Positions 47,227 through 57,735 of a stretch of DNA of 64,000 nt are shown here, piece after piece. The translations under genes and the position numbers were made by a program. The number at the start of each line of letters is the position of its first letter. The stretch's first letter is position 1. A model generated the notes under the pieces. It was not told the DNA's origin, did not search any database, and saw only the letters and a program-made list of their open reading frames with translations. The stretch is from contig NW_024040040.1 in assembly GCF_014851395.1 (NCBI RefSeq), forward strand, positions 18,915,000-18,978,999. Reading direction: 5' to 3'. This stretch comes from Micropterus salmoides (Eukaryota; Chordata; Actinopteri; Centrarchiformes; Centrarchidae).

Positions 47227-47637
47227 CACTGTGCAACAAATTGGACGAAGTTAAGCTACTGGTGGGGAAAAACAGAGACTTTTATTCATCTTCTGTTCTG
47301 TGCTTCAGGGAGACGTGGCTGTGTGGATCAATAGGCTACCGGACTCTGCGCTGCAGCTGGCTGGCTTCCAACTCTACAGAGCGGATCGTGACACAGAGCT
47401 CTCCGGCAAAACAAAAGGTGGAGGTGTCTGTTTTTATATTAACAATGGCTGGTGTACCGACGTGACAGTGATTCAGCAGAACTGTTCTCCTAATCTGGAA
47501 TTTTAAATCATAAACTGTACACCATTTTACTCCCCCCAGTGAGTTTGCTTCATTTATTCTAGTCGGTGTTTACATTCTACCGCATGCCAGCGTGCATGAC
47601 GCACAGCGCATGCTGGCCCGACCAGATACTGTGTGTG
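47217..47637 (+). mobile_element. L2-clade LINE, 5' fragment (endonuclease N-terminal half)
   Basis: Translated pieces such as NKLDEVKLLVGKNRDF, FRETWL (equivalent to the TETWL of the endonuclease active site) and KGGGVCFYINNGWC mark the N-terminal half of the AP-type endonuclease of fish L2 elements. A frameshift near 47,331 separates two reading frames, and a TAA follows at about 47,503. The LINE is interrupted after 47,637 and resumes at 49,258. Confidence 0.85.
47633..47637. other. Likely target-site duplication, left copy
   Basis: GTGTG here and at 49,258-49,262 flank the repeat inserted into the LINE. It is short and simple, so only supportive. Confidence 0.4.
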
Positions 47638-47832
47638 AAGCAAGCGGGAAGCTTCTGGTCTACAATATGAAGCCGATGCAGAAGTCCCTGAAACCTGCAT
47701 TCTATTGAAAATTCAGCAGGGGGCGACTCTTCTTGTTGTAAAAAGAAGTCTGGATCCATTAGAAATAAAGGGAAAATGACCCTACTTCTCAGCTGAACAA
47801 TTACCCCAGTAAACACTTTCCTGATGAGTTTA
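47638..47832 (+). mobile_element. Middle-layer repeat inserted in the LINE, left part
   Basis: Contains TTCAGCAGGGGGCGACTC, AAAAAGAAGTCTGGATCC and AATGACCCTACTTCTCA, motifs of a widespread teleost interspersed repeat. It breaks off at AGTTTA (47,827-47,832) and continues at 48,743, where the same repeat resumes with TGATCTCAGTCGC. Confidence 0.75.
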
Positions 47833-48123
47833 ATTCAATTCAATTCAATTCAATTTTATTTATATAGCGCCAAATCACAACAACAGTTATCTCACAGCGC
47901 TTTTCATAAAAGAGCAGGTCTAGACCGTACTCTGTGATGATATTTACAGAAGCCCAACAGTTCCCACCAAGAGCAAGCACTAGGCGACAGAGGCAAGGAA
48001 AAACTTCCTTTTAAGAGGCAGAAACCTCGAGCAGAACCATGGCTCAGGGTGGGCGGCCATCTGCCTCGACCGGTTGGGGTGAGAGAGAGAGAGAGAGAGA
48101 AAAGAGAGAGAGAAGAGAGTGAA

Positions 48124-48165
<42 letters not shown>

Positions 48166-48736
48166 GGATGTAAGGAGAGAGAGAGGGGAGGGAGGCAGCC
48201 TACACAATATACACACAGAGGTACAGACAGCGAAGGTAATGTTGCTATAAACTAAATGAAAAATGGTACAGATATTTATAATAGTGTTAATGGTAACCAT
48301 CGTAATGTTAATGATTATAATAACAATAAGACTAGCAACAATAGTCGTTGCAGTAGAGGGTGTCGAGCAGGAACACGGGGGCAGCAGGTGACCCGCAGCC
48401 ACAGATCCAGACTCCACAGCTCCAGAGCCAGAAAACCTGCAGGAAGTGATAGGAGGAGAGAGGAGAGGGACGAGAAAGCACAAGACTACCAGAAAGGGGA
48501 GAAGTTGTGTTAGTAACATGCAATAATGGGATAAGGTTGCATACAGAGGGAGAGAAAGTAGAGGAGAGAGGAGCTCAGTGCATCATGGGAAATCCCCCGG
48601 CAGTCTAGGCCTATAGCAGCATAACTAAGGGATGGTTCAGGACTACCTGAGCCAGCCCTAACTATAAGCTTTATCAAAGAGGAAAGTCTTAAGCCTACTC
48701 TTAAATGTGGAGATGGTGTCTGCCTCCTGAACCTGA
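47833..48736 (+). mobile_element. Innermost inserted repeat (TTTATATAGCGCC / GA-rich type)
   Basis: Starts with tandem ATTCA units, then TTTTATTTATATAGCGCCAA, CAGGTCTAGACCGTACTC, GGCAAGGAAAAACTTCC and GGGCGGCCATCTGCCTCGAC, followed by a long (GA)n tract. It is flanked by AGTTTA on both sides (47,827-47,832 and 48,737-48,742), consistent with a 6-bp target duplication. This family is very common in percomorph genomes. Its autonomous partner is not obvious here. Confidence 0.8.
48080..48187. repeat. (GA)n-rich tract within the innermost repeat
   Basis: Long run of GA with AAAG interruptions. Such tracts are a regular part of this repeat family. Confidence 0.93.
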
Positions 48737-48742
48737 AGTTTA

Positions 48743-49257
48743 TGATCTCAGTCGCTATTTTCAAGTCTTCTTCAATACAAAATGATGTTCATTTAGTAAA
48801 TTATAGTCCCATTTATTTTAAAATAGACCACAAAGATGATTATGTTTCATGGGCGGGATTATCTATGATTGACAAGTCGTTACCATGGCAACCTGTCAAT
48901 CAGGCTAGAGCTGACTCGTTCCTGTGTAAATTTAACCAGCACCATTGAAAAAGCTTATTGGGAGTTGGCTGTTCACTTTCTCTGGTGAGTACATTTAGTT
49001 TTAAGACTGTTGTTCACTAGACAAAGTTATCAGCCCTGTTAAAATGACAGTTAACTTGAGTTACAGTTACACCTAGCTAAGAAAGCTAGCTAGCTCCGCA
49101 CACGGCCGTTAGCTCCGCCCTATCGTCACTTCCAGGCACTTCCTGGCTGCAAAAACTTGACATGACGGCGCACTATCGGTCAAACTCAAGGCTTCAAAAC
49201 GGCAGTCCAACGGGTGATGTCACAATGACTACGTCCATTTCTTATATACAGTCTACA
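48743..49257 (+). mobile_element. Middle-layer repeat, right part
   Basis: Resumes with TGATCTCAGTCGCTATTTTC and runs through GATTGACAAGTCGTTACCAT to the right end ACTACGTCCATTTCTTATAT, ACAGTCTA. This CGTCCAT...TATATACAGTCTA end is a hallmark of a common fish repeat. Together with 47,638-47,832 it forms one insertion of about 710 bases once the inner element is removed. Confidence 0.75.
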
Positions 49258-50002
49258 GTGTGGAGCAGACAAACTTGTCATTGTTCTTGATGACTTTAAC
49301 AAAGGAAAACTCTGCCAAGAACTCCCCAAATACAGACAGTTTATTAAGTGTCCAACCAGAGAGGGGAACACTTTGAATCACTGTTACACCACAGTTAGCA
49401 GTGCCTATCACGCCATTACACATGCTCCACTGGGACACTCTGATCATGTCATGGTCCATGTCCATGGACTGGTGAATCTGTAGAGGATCTTCAGGCATGC
49501 CTGAACTGCACTGAATGGGATGTTTTCAGGACTGCTACCAACAATCTGGATGAGTTTACAGAGGCTGTGACGTCCTACATCAGCTTCTGTGAGGACAGCT
49601 GCATTCTGACACGCACCAGGGTGAGTTATAACAGTGACAAACCCTGGTTCACAGCTAAGCTCAGACAGCTGAGGTTGGCATTTAGGCATTTAGGAGTGGG
49701 GACCGAGCCAGGTTTAAGGATTCAAAGTACAGGTTTAGCAAGGCATGCAGGATGCTAAACAGCTGTAGGCAGAGAGACTACAACACCAGCTCAAGGAATG
49801 AGAGGATTCAGACAGATCACCAGCTACAAACCTTAATCCCCCCGACTCCATGAACAACTCATGCCTTGCCAACGAGCTGAACCAGTTTTACTGTCGCTTT
49901 GAAAGACAATGGGACAGACCTGACACCATCCCCCATCACACCACTGACCGGCCACAGTCCACCATCTCATCCCTCACCTCCTCCCCCTCACTTACCACTT
50001 GA

Positions 50003-51043
50003 CTAAACGACTACAGACCCGTCCCCCGTCTTTTGAGCGCCTTGTGTTGTCCCACCTTAAATCCATCACTGACCCACTCCCTGCAGTTCGCCTACAGAGC
50101 CAACAGGTCTGTAGATGATGCAGTAAACATCGCTCTTCACTACATCCTCCAGCACCTGGACTCCCCAGGAACCTATGCCAGGATCCTGTTTGTGGACTTC
50201 AGCTCTGCTTTCAACACCATCATCCCGGCCCTGCTGCAGGACAAGCTCTCTCAGCTGAACGTGCCTGACTCCACCTGCAGGTGGAACACAGACTTCCTGA
50301 CAGACAGGAAGCCGCACGTGAAGATGGGAAAACATGTCTGTGACTCCAGGACCATCAGCACCGGTTCCCCTCAAGGCCGCGTTCTTTACCCTCTGCTCTT
50401 CTCCCTGTATACCAACAGCTGCACCTCCAGTCACCAGTCTGTCAAGCTCCTGAAGTTTGCGGATGACACCACCCTCATTGGGCTCATCTCTGGTGGGGAT
50501 GAGTCCGCCTACAGTTAGCCGTACCAGGTCACCATCTGGCCAGAACAGTCTGGAGCTCAACGCTCTGGAGACCGTGGACATGGTCGTGGACTTCAGGAAG
50601 AGCCCAGCCACACCCTCCCCCATCATACTGAGTGACTTCCCCTTCGCCACTGTGTAATCCTTCCGCTTCCTGGGCACCATCATCTCCCAGGACCTTAAGT
50701 GGGAGCTGAACATCACCTCCCTCACCAAGAAGGCCCAGCAGACGATGTACTTCCTGCAGCAGCTGAAGAAGTTCAGACAATGATGGTGCACTTCTACACC
50801 GTCATCATTGAGTCCATCCTCACCTCCTCCATCATCATCTGGTACGCTGCTGCCACTGCCAGTGACAAGGGCAGGCTGCAGCGCATCATTCACTCTGCAG
50901 AGAAGGTGATTGGCTGCAATCTTCCATCACTTCAGGACCTGTACGCCTCCAGGACTCTGAGGCGAGCAGGAAAGATTGCAGCTGATGCCTCCCATCCCGG
51001 TCACAAACTGTTTCAGACTCTCCCCTCTGGCAAGAGCAGCTAG
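50003..51043 (+). pseudogene. L2 reverse transcriptase pseudogene
   Basis: Reads LNDYRPVP at about 50,005 (RT motif 0/1 region), then FVDFSSAFNTI (catalytic aspartate of motif A, about 50,187), SPQG (motif B, about 50,367) and FADDT (motif C catalytic aspartates, 50,456-50,467). It then hits a TAG at about 50,518. Downstream, in shifted frames, are NSLELNALETVDMVVDF, WELNITSLTKK and GRLQRIIHSAEKVIGCNL, which form the thumb/C-terminal region. Consensus fish L2 proteins have sequence between FADDT...SAY and LELNAL that is partly missing here, and the C terminus is also shortened. The catalytic FADD survives but the frame does not. Confidence 0.9.
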
Positions 51044-51423
51044 CCTCATCAACAAGGCCCGGGCCCCCCACTGACACTCCCCCCCCCCTCAAATAATACA
51101 ATCGTCTCTGCACATGTAAATATCACTTCATGTCATATCATGCACAAACCTGGCACATTGCACATATTTGTTGTGAATTTCTTGTTAATTGTAAATTGTT
51201 GTTGTTCAATTGTTATTTTTATTTTTATTTTTATTTTTTTATATTGTCAGTTGTATTATTTTTCTCTATTCTTCTGTTATTCTTATATAACTTGCATTTA
51301 TTTATTACATATTTATATATTTCTACATGTATTTATGTCAGCTGTATGTCTGTCTACGTGTAGCACCTTAACACCAAAGCAAATTCTTTGTATGTGTAAA
51401 ACACTACTTGGCAATAAAGCTCC

Positions 51424-51448
51424 TTCTGATTCTGATTCTGATTCTGAT
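51424..51448 (+). repeat. (TTCTGA)n LINE 3' tail
   Basis: Four units of a hexamer at the end of the L2 element, as expected for L2-clade priming. Confidence 0.9.
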
Positions 51449-51449
51449 G

Positions 51450-52595
51450 TTCACTTGACAATTATGTAAAGTCTTTCTCATTAAGGGAATGAGAATCTTT
51501 TGGTATCTTTCGAATTCAAATTCTTGTGTTCACGATTAGATTTTTTATGGACCCGGGTATTTGTACTGTTCCCGAAGTACTTGACTTTCATTTTGCAAAC
51601 CTTACATATTGAGTCATGTCAAGCTCCTCCTTCCCCTGGAAGTTGTAGAAGTTTGCCTTCAGTGAAGACACGACTCAAGGCATTCATGTCCAAAAACGAA
51701 AAATAGCCAATAGCCAGCCACATGGGCAACAGCTTTCTGGTCTACCTTTCCACCTCTGCATATATCCTTTTCAACATCTATTAAACCATCAAGCACTCTG
51801 CCTGATGGATAGGATGACTCTGTTGTCATTGCAAACCAAAAGTAATTTGCTTTTAGGTTGATTGATTTGCTTCATTTTCCCTGTTCTTTAAAAGCGGTAG
51901 AAGTTGCCGAGTTTGCTTAGCGAGGCTCTGTAGTACATGCTGTACTGTACAGGCAGCTACAGTGTGACTTTCTGATATAAAAGAACATGTTTCTTCCTTG
52001 TGTCTCCTAAATGAAATGGCTCTTGTTTCCTGTAGGATGAACAGAAATAACAAGGCCACGGCTGTCTTCCTCTCGCTGACCCGCCGTCCTATCTTCGAAT
52101 AGAACAAGACAAAGAAAGTCTTTGCGTTGGTGGAAGTTTGCAAAAATAATCTCTCACAGGGATCCTGTATCAAAAATAATGACACGACTGCTTCGCTGTC
52201 TCTCTGTGGGCTGATGTCTGCACTTACTTTTGACTTTTGGCTTTTGATAGCTCTGTCTGTGTTGATAGATGATATCACCGTTGCTGGCTGCAAGTGCACT
52301 CGCAAAAGGGAGATAGCGTTGTTTTTTTTCAAGCTGTAGCGTTGATGATATACATTATAGGACTAAGTGTGTGTGGAGTATGATTCTGGTGCTGCCTCAT
52401 TACTGCAGGATTACATGTGCATCCATCGGCAGGGGGGAGGGCTCAATCACTCTCCCTCTCTACTCCTCTAATTCACAGAATGATGTAATTATCTCTTTTT
52501 TTCCTCCTCTGACACCTCACACACGTTCTCTCAAGCACAAAAACATTCACGCTCGCAGTCACAGGTATTTTCTCTGGCTCTCTGCCCCTCGCTGT
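51450..52595. other. Non-coding stretch
   Basis: Minus-strand 159-codon frame (52,332-51,853) has no recognisable domain. No exon-like features recognised. Confidence 0.5.
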
Positions 52596-52629
52596 CACAC
52601 ACACACACACATACACACACACACACACG
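52596..52629. repeat. (CA)n microsatellite
   Basis: CA repeats with one AT interruption. Confidence 0.93.
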
Positions 52630-52769
52630 CTTGCAAAGAGAGACTGAAGGCCACTCTCTGACAAAAGAGGAGCATTTTGTGCCTTTGACATGATCTCCCC
52701 TCCCCACAGTGGACGAGGGTCCACAAAGCCTGGCGGTGAATGAGGGTCAGCTGCAGCCTGGCCCCTGGG

Positions 52770-52950
52770 AGTCTCCCGTCGAGCCTTTTAATGAATGTCA
52801 TTTTCTTGCATTAACCACTGCAATTGTTGGATAATGGCCTCCCAACAATAACATTTAACCAATTCCCCTGTCTTTTGGGCTGGCTCATTTGGGCCACAGC
52901 GGGGGGTGGTAATTGATTGTGTAATTCCAATCAGAGCTGTAAACAGATTG
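52770..52950. promoter_or_regulatory. Candidate conserved non-coding element
   Basis: Repeat-free, with CTTTTAATGAATGTC, GCATTAACCACTGCAATTG, GGTAATTGATTGTGTAATTC and CCAATCAG. High density of homeodomain and CCAAT-like motifs ahead of a C homopolymer. Inference only. Confidence 0.32.
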
Positions 52951-52967
52951 GAGGTTCCTTCAGAGCG

Positions 52968-52990
52968 CCCCCCCCCCCCCCCCCCCCCCC
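52968..52990. repeat. C23 homopolymer
   Basis: Twenty-three consecutive C bases on the plus strand. Long poly-C is rarer than poly-A in vertebrate DNA and is prone to slippage and sequencing error. Confidence 0.9.
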
Positions 52991-53264
52991 TCAACATCTA
53001 TACACCCTCCCTCACACCAGATTACATCAAAGTTTCTTGCCAAATAACCTTCCTTTCCGAATAGGAAACTGTAAAACACACATTCCTGGAATGAAAGTTT
53101 CTTTCTTTATCTTCAGTGCCAAAAAAAACGTGGCTTCTGTGTGACCCCAGCTCTGTTGTGTGCTAACACGTTCCACTGCCTTTTCTTTTACCCCCTCCCT
53201 TCTCTATTCTCCGCTCTTCCTTTTTCTCACATTGATTGTAATTCTCTCTCATCGTCTGCTGCAG
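52991..53264. other. Non-coding stretch before the microexon
   Basis: Ends in a pyrimidine-rich stretch (53,180-53,262) that could serve as a splice acceptor tract. Confidence 0.5.
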
Positions 53265-53298
53265 AGATCCAGAGACTCAGGAGCTGGCTGAGGAAGAG
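53265..53298 (+). CDS. Candidate 34-nt microexon
   Basis: A good acceptor (CTCTCTCATCGTCTGCTGCAG ending at 53,264, after a long pyrimidine tract) is followed by 34 bases and a GTGAGG donor at 53,299. One frame reads DPETQELAEEE with one leading base; another, IQRLRSWLRKR, is also open. The third has a stop. With 34 bases it is not a multiple of three, so inclusion would shift the frame. Microexons this size exist in vertebrate neuronal genes. No neighbouring exons are recognisable in the window, so chance remains possible. Confidence 0.35.
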
Positions 53299-53514
53299 GT
53301 GAGGGGGTTAACTGCACTCGCCAATTTAGATTTACTGTGAGACAAACACTGGTTGGGTGGGGGGAGGGGGGGGGCATGTTGTCTCCATGGAGATAAGGGG
53401 CAATGGCACATTGTGCATGTGCAAGTGTGTATGCACATGCTCAGGCACTCATTTCAAGATGAGTTCAATTGTCACCAGAAAACTGTTTATTTACCAATCG
53501 GTGTTCACAGAGAA

Positions 53515-53516
<2 letters not shown>
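53299..53516. other. Non-coding stretch
   Basis: GGGGGT-rich patch (53,353-53,372) and unique sequence before a microsatellite. Confidence 0.5.

Positions 53517-53561
<45 letters not shown>
53517..53561. repeat. (GT)n microsatellite
   Basis: About 22 uninterrupted GT units. Confidence 0.97.
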
Positions 53562-53565
<4 letters not shown>

Positions 53566-54352
53566 CATAAACATTTACAACATACACATTCTCCCCGTAT
53601 ATGTCATTCTTTTCATTTAGCTTAACCATGTCCTGTAAGTGTCTGGTTGGCTGTCAGAGGGTTTTAAGCCCTGATATTTGGTCTGAGATCAGGACCTGCT
53701 TTTGGCTCCTTCCTGTCTCCCTTGTCTGCTTCAATTAGTAAATTCTCACATTTCCTAGACTGACGTTTGGCAACGTAGACAACAGGTGTGAACTGTGTGG
53801 GTGAGAAAGCATTGATCTGTATGGGTGAGGGAGCGGCGTGAGTTACAGCCCATCAGGACGACAAAACTTTTGTCTCGCTCGTAGTTCATGAATACGATTC
53901 ATTCCTGTTTGTGTTAGTTTATGGGTAGTTGGTAGCTGCTGAAGGTATTCTTCTTCTTTCGTTTTTGGCAGTTACCAAACAACTTCAGGCGCATTACCAT
54001 CTCGTTCTGGACTGGAGGAGGGTCGACCCTCGTGGAGGTCTTGTAGCACTTTATAGTTTCAAATGTGTGTATTTATCTTTTCTATTGGTCATAAAGAAAT
54101 GATTGATTATGAGTATAACATGGTTAATAATGCTTTCACTTGCCTTTTACCAGAAGTGTATGTTTATGTATTTTGGTTTAGTGTTCTGTCACTTTTAAAA
54201 TATGCCTTCTGCTGTTTTTCCCAGTTTAACATTGTTATTATCACTGTACGTTATTTTAAGTCAGATTGCCCATTTTATCGATGTATATTTTTATGTACTA
54301 AGAGGAGGTTAATATGGACAATGAATTTCTGTTCTAAGAACAGTAACCTTTA
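53562..54352. other. Non-coding stretch
   Basis: AT-rich. A 96-codon frame at 54,063-54,353 is cysteine/phenylalanine-rich with no exon context. Nothing recognised. Confidence 0.5.
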
Positions 54353-54455
54353 AATTACATTTAGCTGACGCTTTTTATCCAATTGCTATACATGTTAGAG
54401 GTTGCACGCCTCTGGAGCAACTAGGGGTTAAGTGTCTTGCTCAGGGACACATATT
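54353..54455 (-). mobile_element. tRNA-derived SINE, 3' half
   Basis: On the minus strand: GAGCAAGACACTTAACCCCT, AGTTGCTCCAGAGGCGTGCA, then TTGGATAAAAAGCGTCAGCT and AAATGTAA. These are the middle and tail of the same SINE family as 29,660-29,780. The region beyond 54,455 to about 54,530 may be its degraded 5' part. Confidence 0.8.
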
Positions 54456-56069
54456 TGTCTATTCCCAGAATATAACAACTCAACTGGGAACACTGGGCTG
54501 TGGTGTCTGTCCATAACACAATGCAAAAGAGTACTGGTCATAATAAGTGTGGAACTATTCCCGACTTTTTAGGCCCGTATTAAACTGGTATGGTGTGAAA
54601 GCACCCTCAACCATCTAGGTTTCGTACATTCATTGTGTCAGCATGTTTTCATTGATTTTAATTGGCATCATAGCTAGGTTTGGGGATTGTTTGAAGTGAA
54701 AGGAGTCTCTGTACTAGAGGGGCGTCTCTGGGGACTTGCATCTAATAATAAATAAAATAATTATCTGTAGACATCATTCGTTTCCCTTCAATATAAAAGG
54801 TGAATGTCAGCTCACCTGTGTTTTGTGAGACCTTGCTAGTGTTAGTGTTAGCTGTATCTGCAGCGCCATTGTAGCTGGGAGACCGCAACACTTTGAACAC
54901 CGTCAGATTCACGTCGTGTTAAAGTAAATGCTTTGCTTTTCAGTTTCCTCCCTTGTACCAAACATCCCTACTGCAGGTGTTGCATTTTGCTGTGGTGTTC
55001 TCTTTTTTAGTGAAGCTAAGCCAACCCTTTGAGCATTTGCTGCATTCCGCCATGGTCCAAGAATGGAAACAGAGTTACTCTTTTCTCAAATGCTTTGTTG
55101 GCGTAATGCGTAACAAATGACGTTGCGTTATGTCAACATAACAGGTCCTTGCAAATAAGAGCAGATTTTATGGACCACAAAAGGCTCTTTGCTGTTCAAT
55201 CACAACTGAAATGCGCTAAAAGTTAGGAACCAAGAAGCCGAATTGTAATGCATGTGTCTTCGACGAATCCACGGTTCTTGGAAATTTGGTACCAATTCCA
55301 ACTTGGAACTGATTTTTGATAACCAACACTAATCATGGCAGGTGTACACATTGAAGTGTAGTCTTTAAATGCTGTTGAAAAAAAGGAAAAATCAAAAAAT
55401 GTTTTACTTTTCAACCACATGTACCTCTAGTTTTTAGGAAAATTTTACCATCTGTTTAGCAGGTAAACCATCCACCATCACCATCAGCCAAAAGTTGACC
55501 CAGAAAACTAAGGTATTACCAGTACCTTTTGTTTTAGGGTTTAGCCCTTAAACTCTAAACTAATATTGCTAAAATACACCACATGATCATATCTGGATTC
55601 TTGTTACTGTGTATTTTCCCTGTAGTATTAAGACATCCCATTGTTCCCCCTCAGAAAATAAATCACTATCTTTCAGGCTCCAGTATGTTCTCACTTTTAC
55701 TCTAACAGCGCCTGCTGATTACCTCTATCTCTGGCATAATTCAACATTCAAACAGCCTCCACAGACATCCCACCAAAGTTAACCATCAAGATCCCTCACA
55801 GATGGTTTCTGGGTAAAGGTTTTCCTCACGGTTTCATCATCAAAACACTGGAGTTAGGAGATCAGCAGAAACAAAAGACCTCAACTCCTCGCCCCTCCAT
55901 TCAAAGATGATTATATTATTTTATCACGCCTCAAAGACTTGATGTGAGCCTAAAGATTTATACCGGCACCCAATCTGCCGATGCTTAGTGGGATCTGGGT
56001 TCATTTCAGCCTCTGCCTCCTCCCTTCTTTCTGCTGACTCGGTGTGATCCGTGGATGGTGAGTAAATCT
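54456..56069. other. Non-coding stretch
   Basis: AT-rich, no exon-like features. Parts of 54,540-55,350 have the feel of an old degraded interspersed repeat but no ends are identifiable. Confidence 0.45.
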
Positions 56070-56400
56070 AATATAAAGGCGTTATTGATTTGCAGGTCCT
56101 TAATCACTTTGATTTGGCCCAGTTTTCACTGACCCCCACTGCAGCTATGAGTCCCCCAGGGGTGGGCTTTCAGCATCGCGGACGGGCACTCAGAGGCAAA
56201 TGCAATTTTTCTCCGATGCCAAAGAGATTTAGAAATCCTATCATCAATCATCTCATCACTAATATTTATACATGTGGTGTGGCGATCGATAGGGTCTTTT
56301 TATGCAGCTCATCGGTGTGCTGGAGGAACTTTATGCAAGAGCGAGGTGTATGTGTGAAAGCTGCATCAGGACACAACCTTATTTACTGTGTATGGTAACT
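56070..56400. promoter_or_regulatory. Candidate conserved non-coding element
   Basis: Repeat-free, with GGCGTTATTGATTTGCAGG, CAAATGCAATTTTTC, CATCAATCATCTCATCACTA and GGCGATCGATAGG (CAATCATC is TALE-homeodomain-like). Inference only. Confidence 0.3.
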
Positions 56401-57084
56401 TTATAACTCCTGAAGCACAAGATCATTTCTGTTATGCAATTAAAGTTTTGACTTTTGGCCAAGAGTATGTGGAAACATTAAACCCATATGACAAGGCCAG
56501 TCAGAGCTCTAGTTCATCCAGCTTAACTGAATATTTAGCAACTTTTTATCTAACGAATGGTTCGTCTGATAGCTCTACATCTTCTTTTATCTCCTTTACT
56601 TCTCCCTTGGAAGTTCCACATTGTCTTCGCTTGGTTTACTTTTGATGCTTTTGCTATATATAAGAAGCATAGCATTAGTTTAGGCAGGGCACTAAAGTTG
56701 CGCTTGTGTTGGCTGATTGGCCGTTTCATTTATGCTTCACAATCATTAGCTATTTTACAGCAGTGGGGCTAGTATGTGCAACAAAGGTGGACGCAAGATA
56801 TGCCTTTATTGGACACATTTTTAGCAAAATAGTGCATTTTAAAATAATAGTTTTTCCCTTGACAGCTGCAGCACTTGTTTTAAAGCGGAAAAAGTTTTGA
56901 TTAAAAGGAACTTTAAATCCATTATTAATATTAATAATCTCTGACAGGAAGAAAATATAATGTTAGCCATTGTGGATTCGCACATACACACGTATATGTG
57001 TTGTGTGTGTCAGCGCAATGTGCCCATGTGACTGTCTGAGCAATGAATCTAATAGATGTGTGCCGCTATGTAGTTGATATCATG
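56401..57084. other. Non-coding stretch
   Basis: Overlapping short frames on the plus strand, AT-rich. No gene recognised. Confidence 0.5.
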
Positions 57085-57200
57085 AACCAACTGTGTCACT
57101 TGGTAAACAATGCTAATTAAGAGAGACAGTGGGATTGCCTCAGTGACCCCACTCCCCCATCCACGTTTGTTTGTTTTTATTGTTCATGCTAATTAGACTT
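57085..57200. promoter_or_regulatory. Candidate conserved non-coding element
   Basis: Repeat-free, with CAATGCTAATTAAGAG and CATGCTAATTAGAC, two similar GCTAATTA homeodomain-like sites about 75 bases apart. Confidence 0.27.
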
Positions 57201-57540
57201 AATCCCCTGTTCTCTCACTGTGGACTCTGACCAGCGTCGGGCGTCTGTGCTGCAGCCAATCTGGTACAGCGATACTGCGGGGTGGAGATGTAGTGGGAGA
57301 GAGTAGGGTCATTGCCGTGCGGGGACATGCAGAACGGGGAGGAGGGGGTAGTTAAGCTTATAGCTGGACTGGTATGCGTGTGCGCGTAGAGGGGGTGGGG
57401 CCCCTGGCTGCCATTGTCTTGCAGTACAATGATATGGCTCACAAGTGAGCAGTGGGCCAATAATGAGGAGGAGGCCCCGCTGAACAGCGTGTCCCTGCCA
57501 ATTGTTCTGCCGCCACAGTGAGAGAATGGAGCTGTCCATG

Positions 57541-57544
<4 letters not shown>
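57201..57544. other. Non-coding stretch
   Basis: Unique, GC-balanced, ends at a CA microsatellite. Minus-strand frames here run through the repeat. Confidence 0.5.

Positions 57545-57584
<40 letters not shown>
57545..57584. repeat. (CA)n microsatellite
   Basis: About 20 CA units. Confidence 0.97.
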
Positions 57585-57588
<4 letters not shown>

Positions 57589-57609
57589 GCCCCCATCTCA
57601 TATCTCTGA

Positions 57610-57735
57610 CATGGGGAGTGTGTTCACTAATGGCTAATTAAAACAGGACTATTAATGAATGGCCAAGCAGGAGACATGATAAGGAAACTTAGAGGGGTGA
57701 ATTAACACATCCTTAACATGTCATCCCAGCCAGCT
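57610..57735. promoter_or_regulatory. Candidate conserved non-coding element
   Basis: ATGGCTAATTAAAACAGGAC, TATTAATGAATGG and GAATTAACAC in 70 bases, repeat-free, on the far side of the CA repeat from the block at 57,085. Inference only. Confidence 0.28.

Larger units (their letters stand above)
49258..51449 (+). mobile_element. L2-clade LINE, 3' fragment
   Basis: Carries the endonuclease C-terminal half (DKLVIVLDDFNKG..., with the catalytic SDH motif at 49,439-49,447, ending at a TAG near 49,482), decayed linker sequence, the reverse transcriptase domain and a 3' end of GATTCT units (51,424-51,448) typical of L2 elements. Several deletions and frameshifts make it non-functional. The plus-strand reading is the real one; a long minus-strand frame over 50,066-50,893 is its shadow. 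Confidence 0.9.

Noticed and set aside
47980..48519. Minus-strand frame of 179 codons
   Set aside because: It passes through the (GA)n tract of the innermost inserted repeat, giving a leucine/serine run.
50066..50893. The longest open frame in the window, 275 codons on the minus strand
   Set aside because: It is exactly antisense to the L2 reverse transcriptase, whose plus-strand motifs (FVDFSSAF, SPQG, FADD) are clear. The frame is a shadow of codon usage on the other strand.
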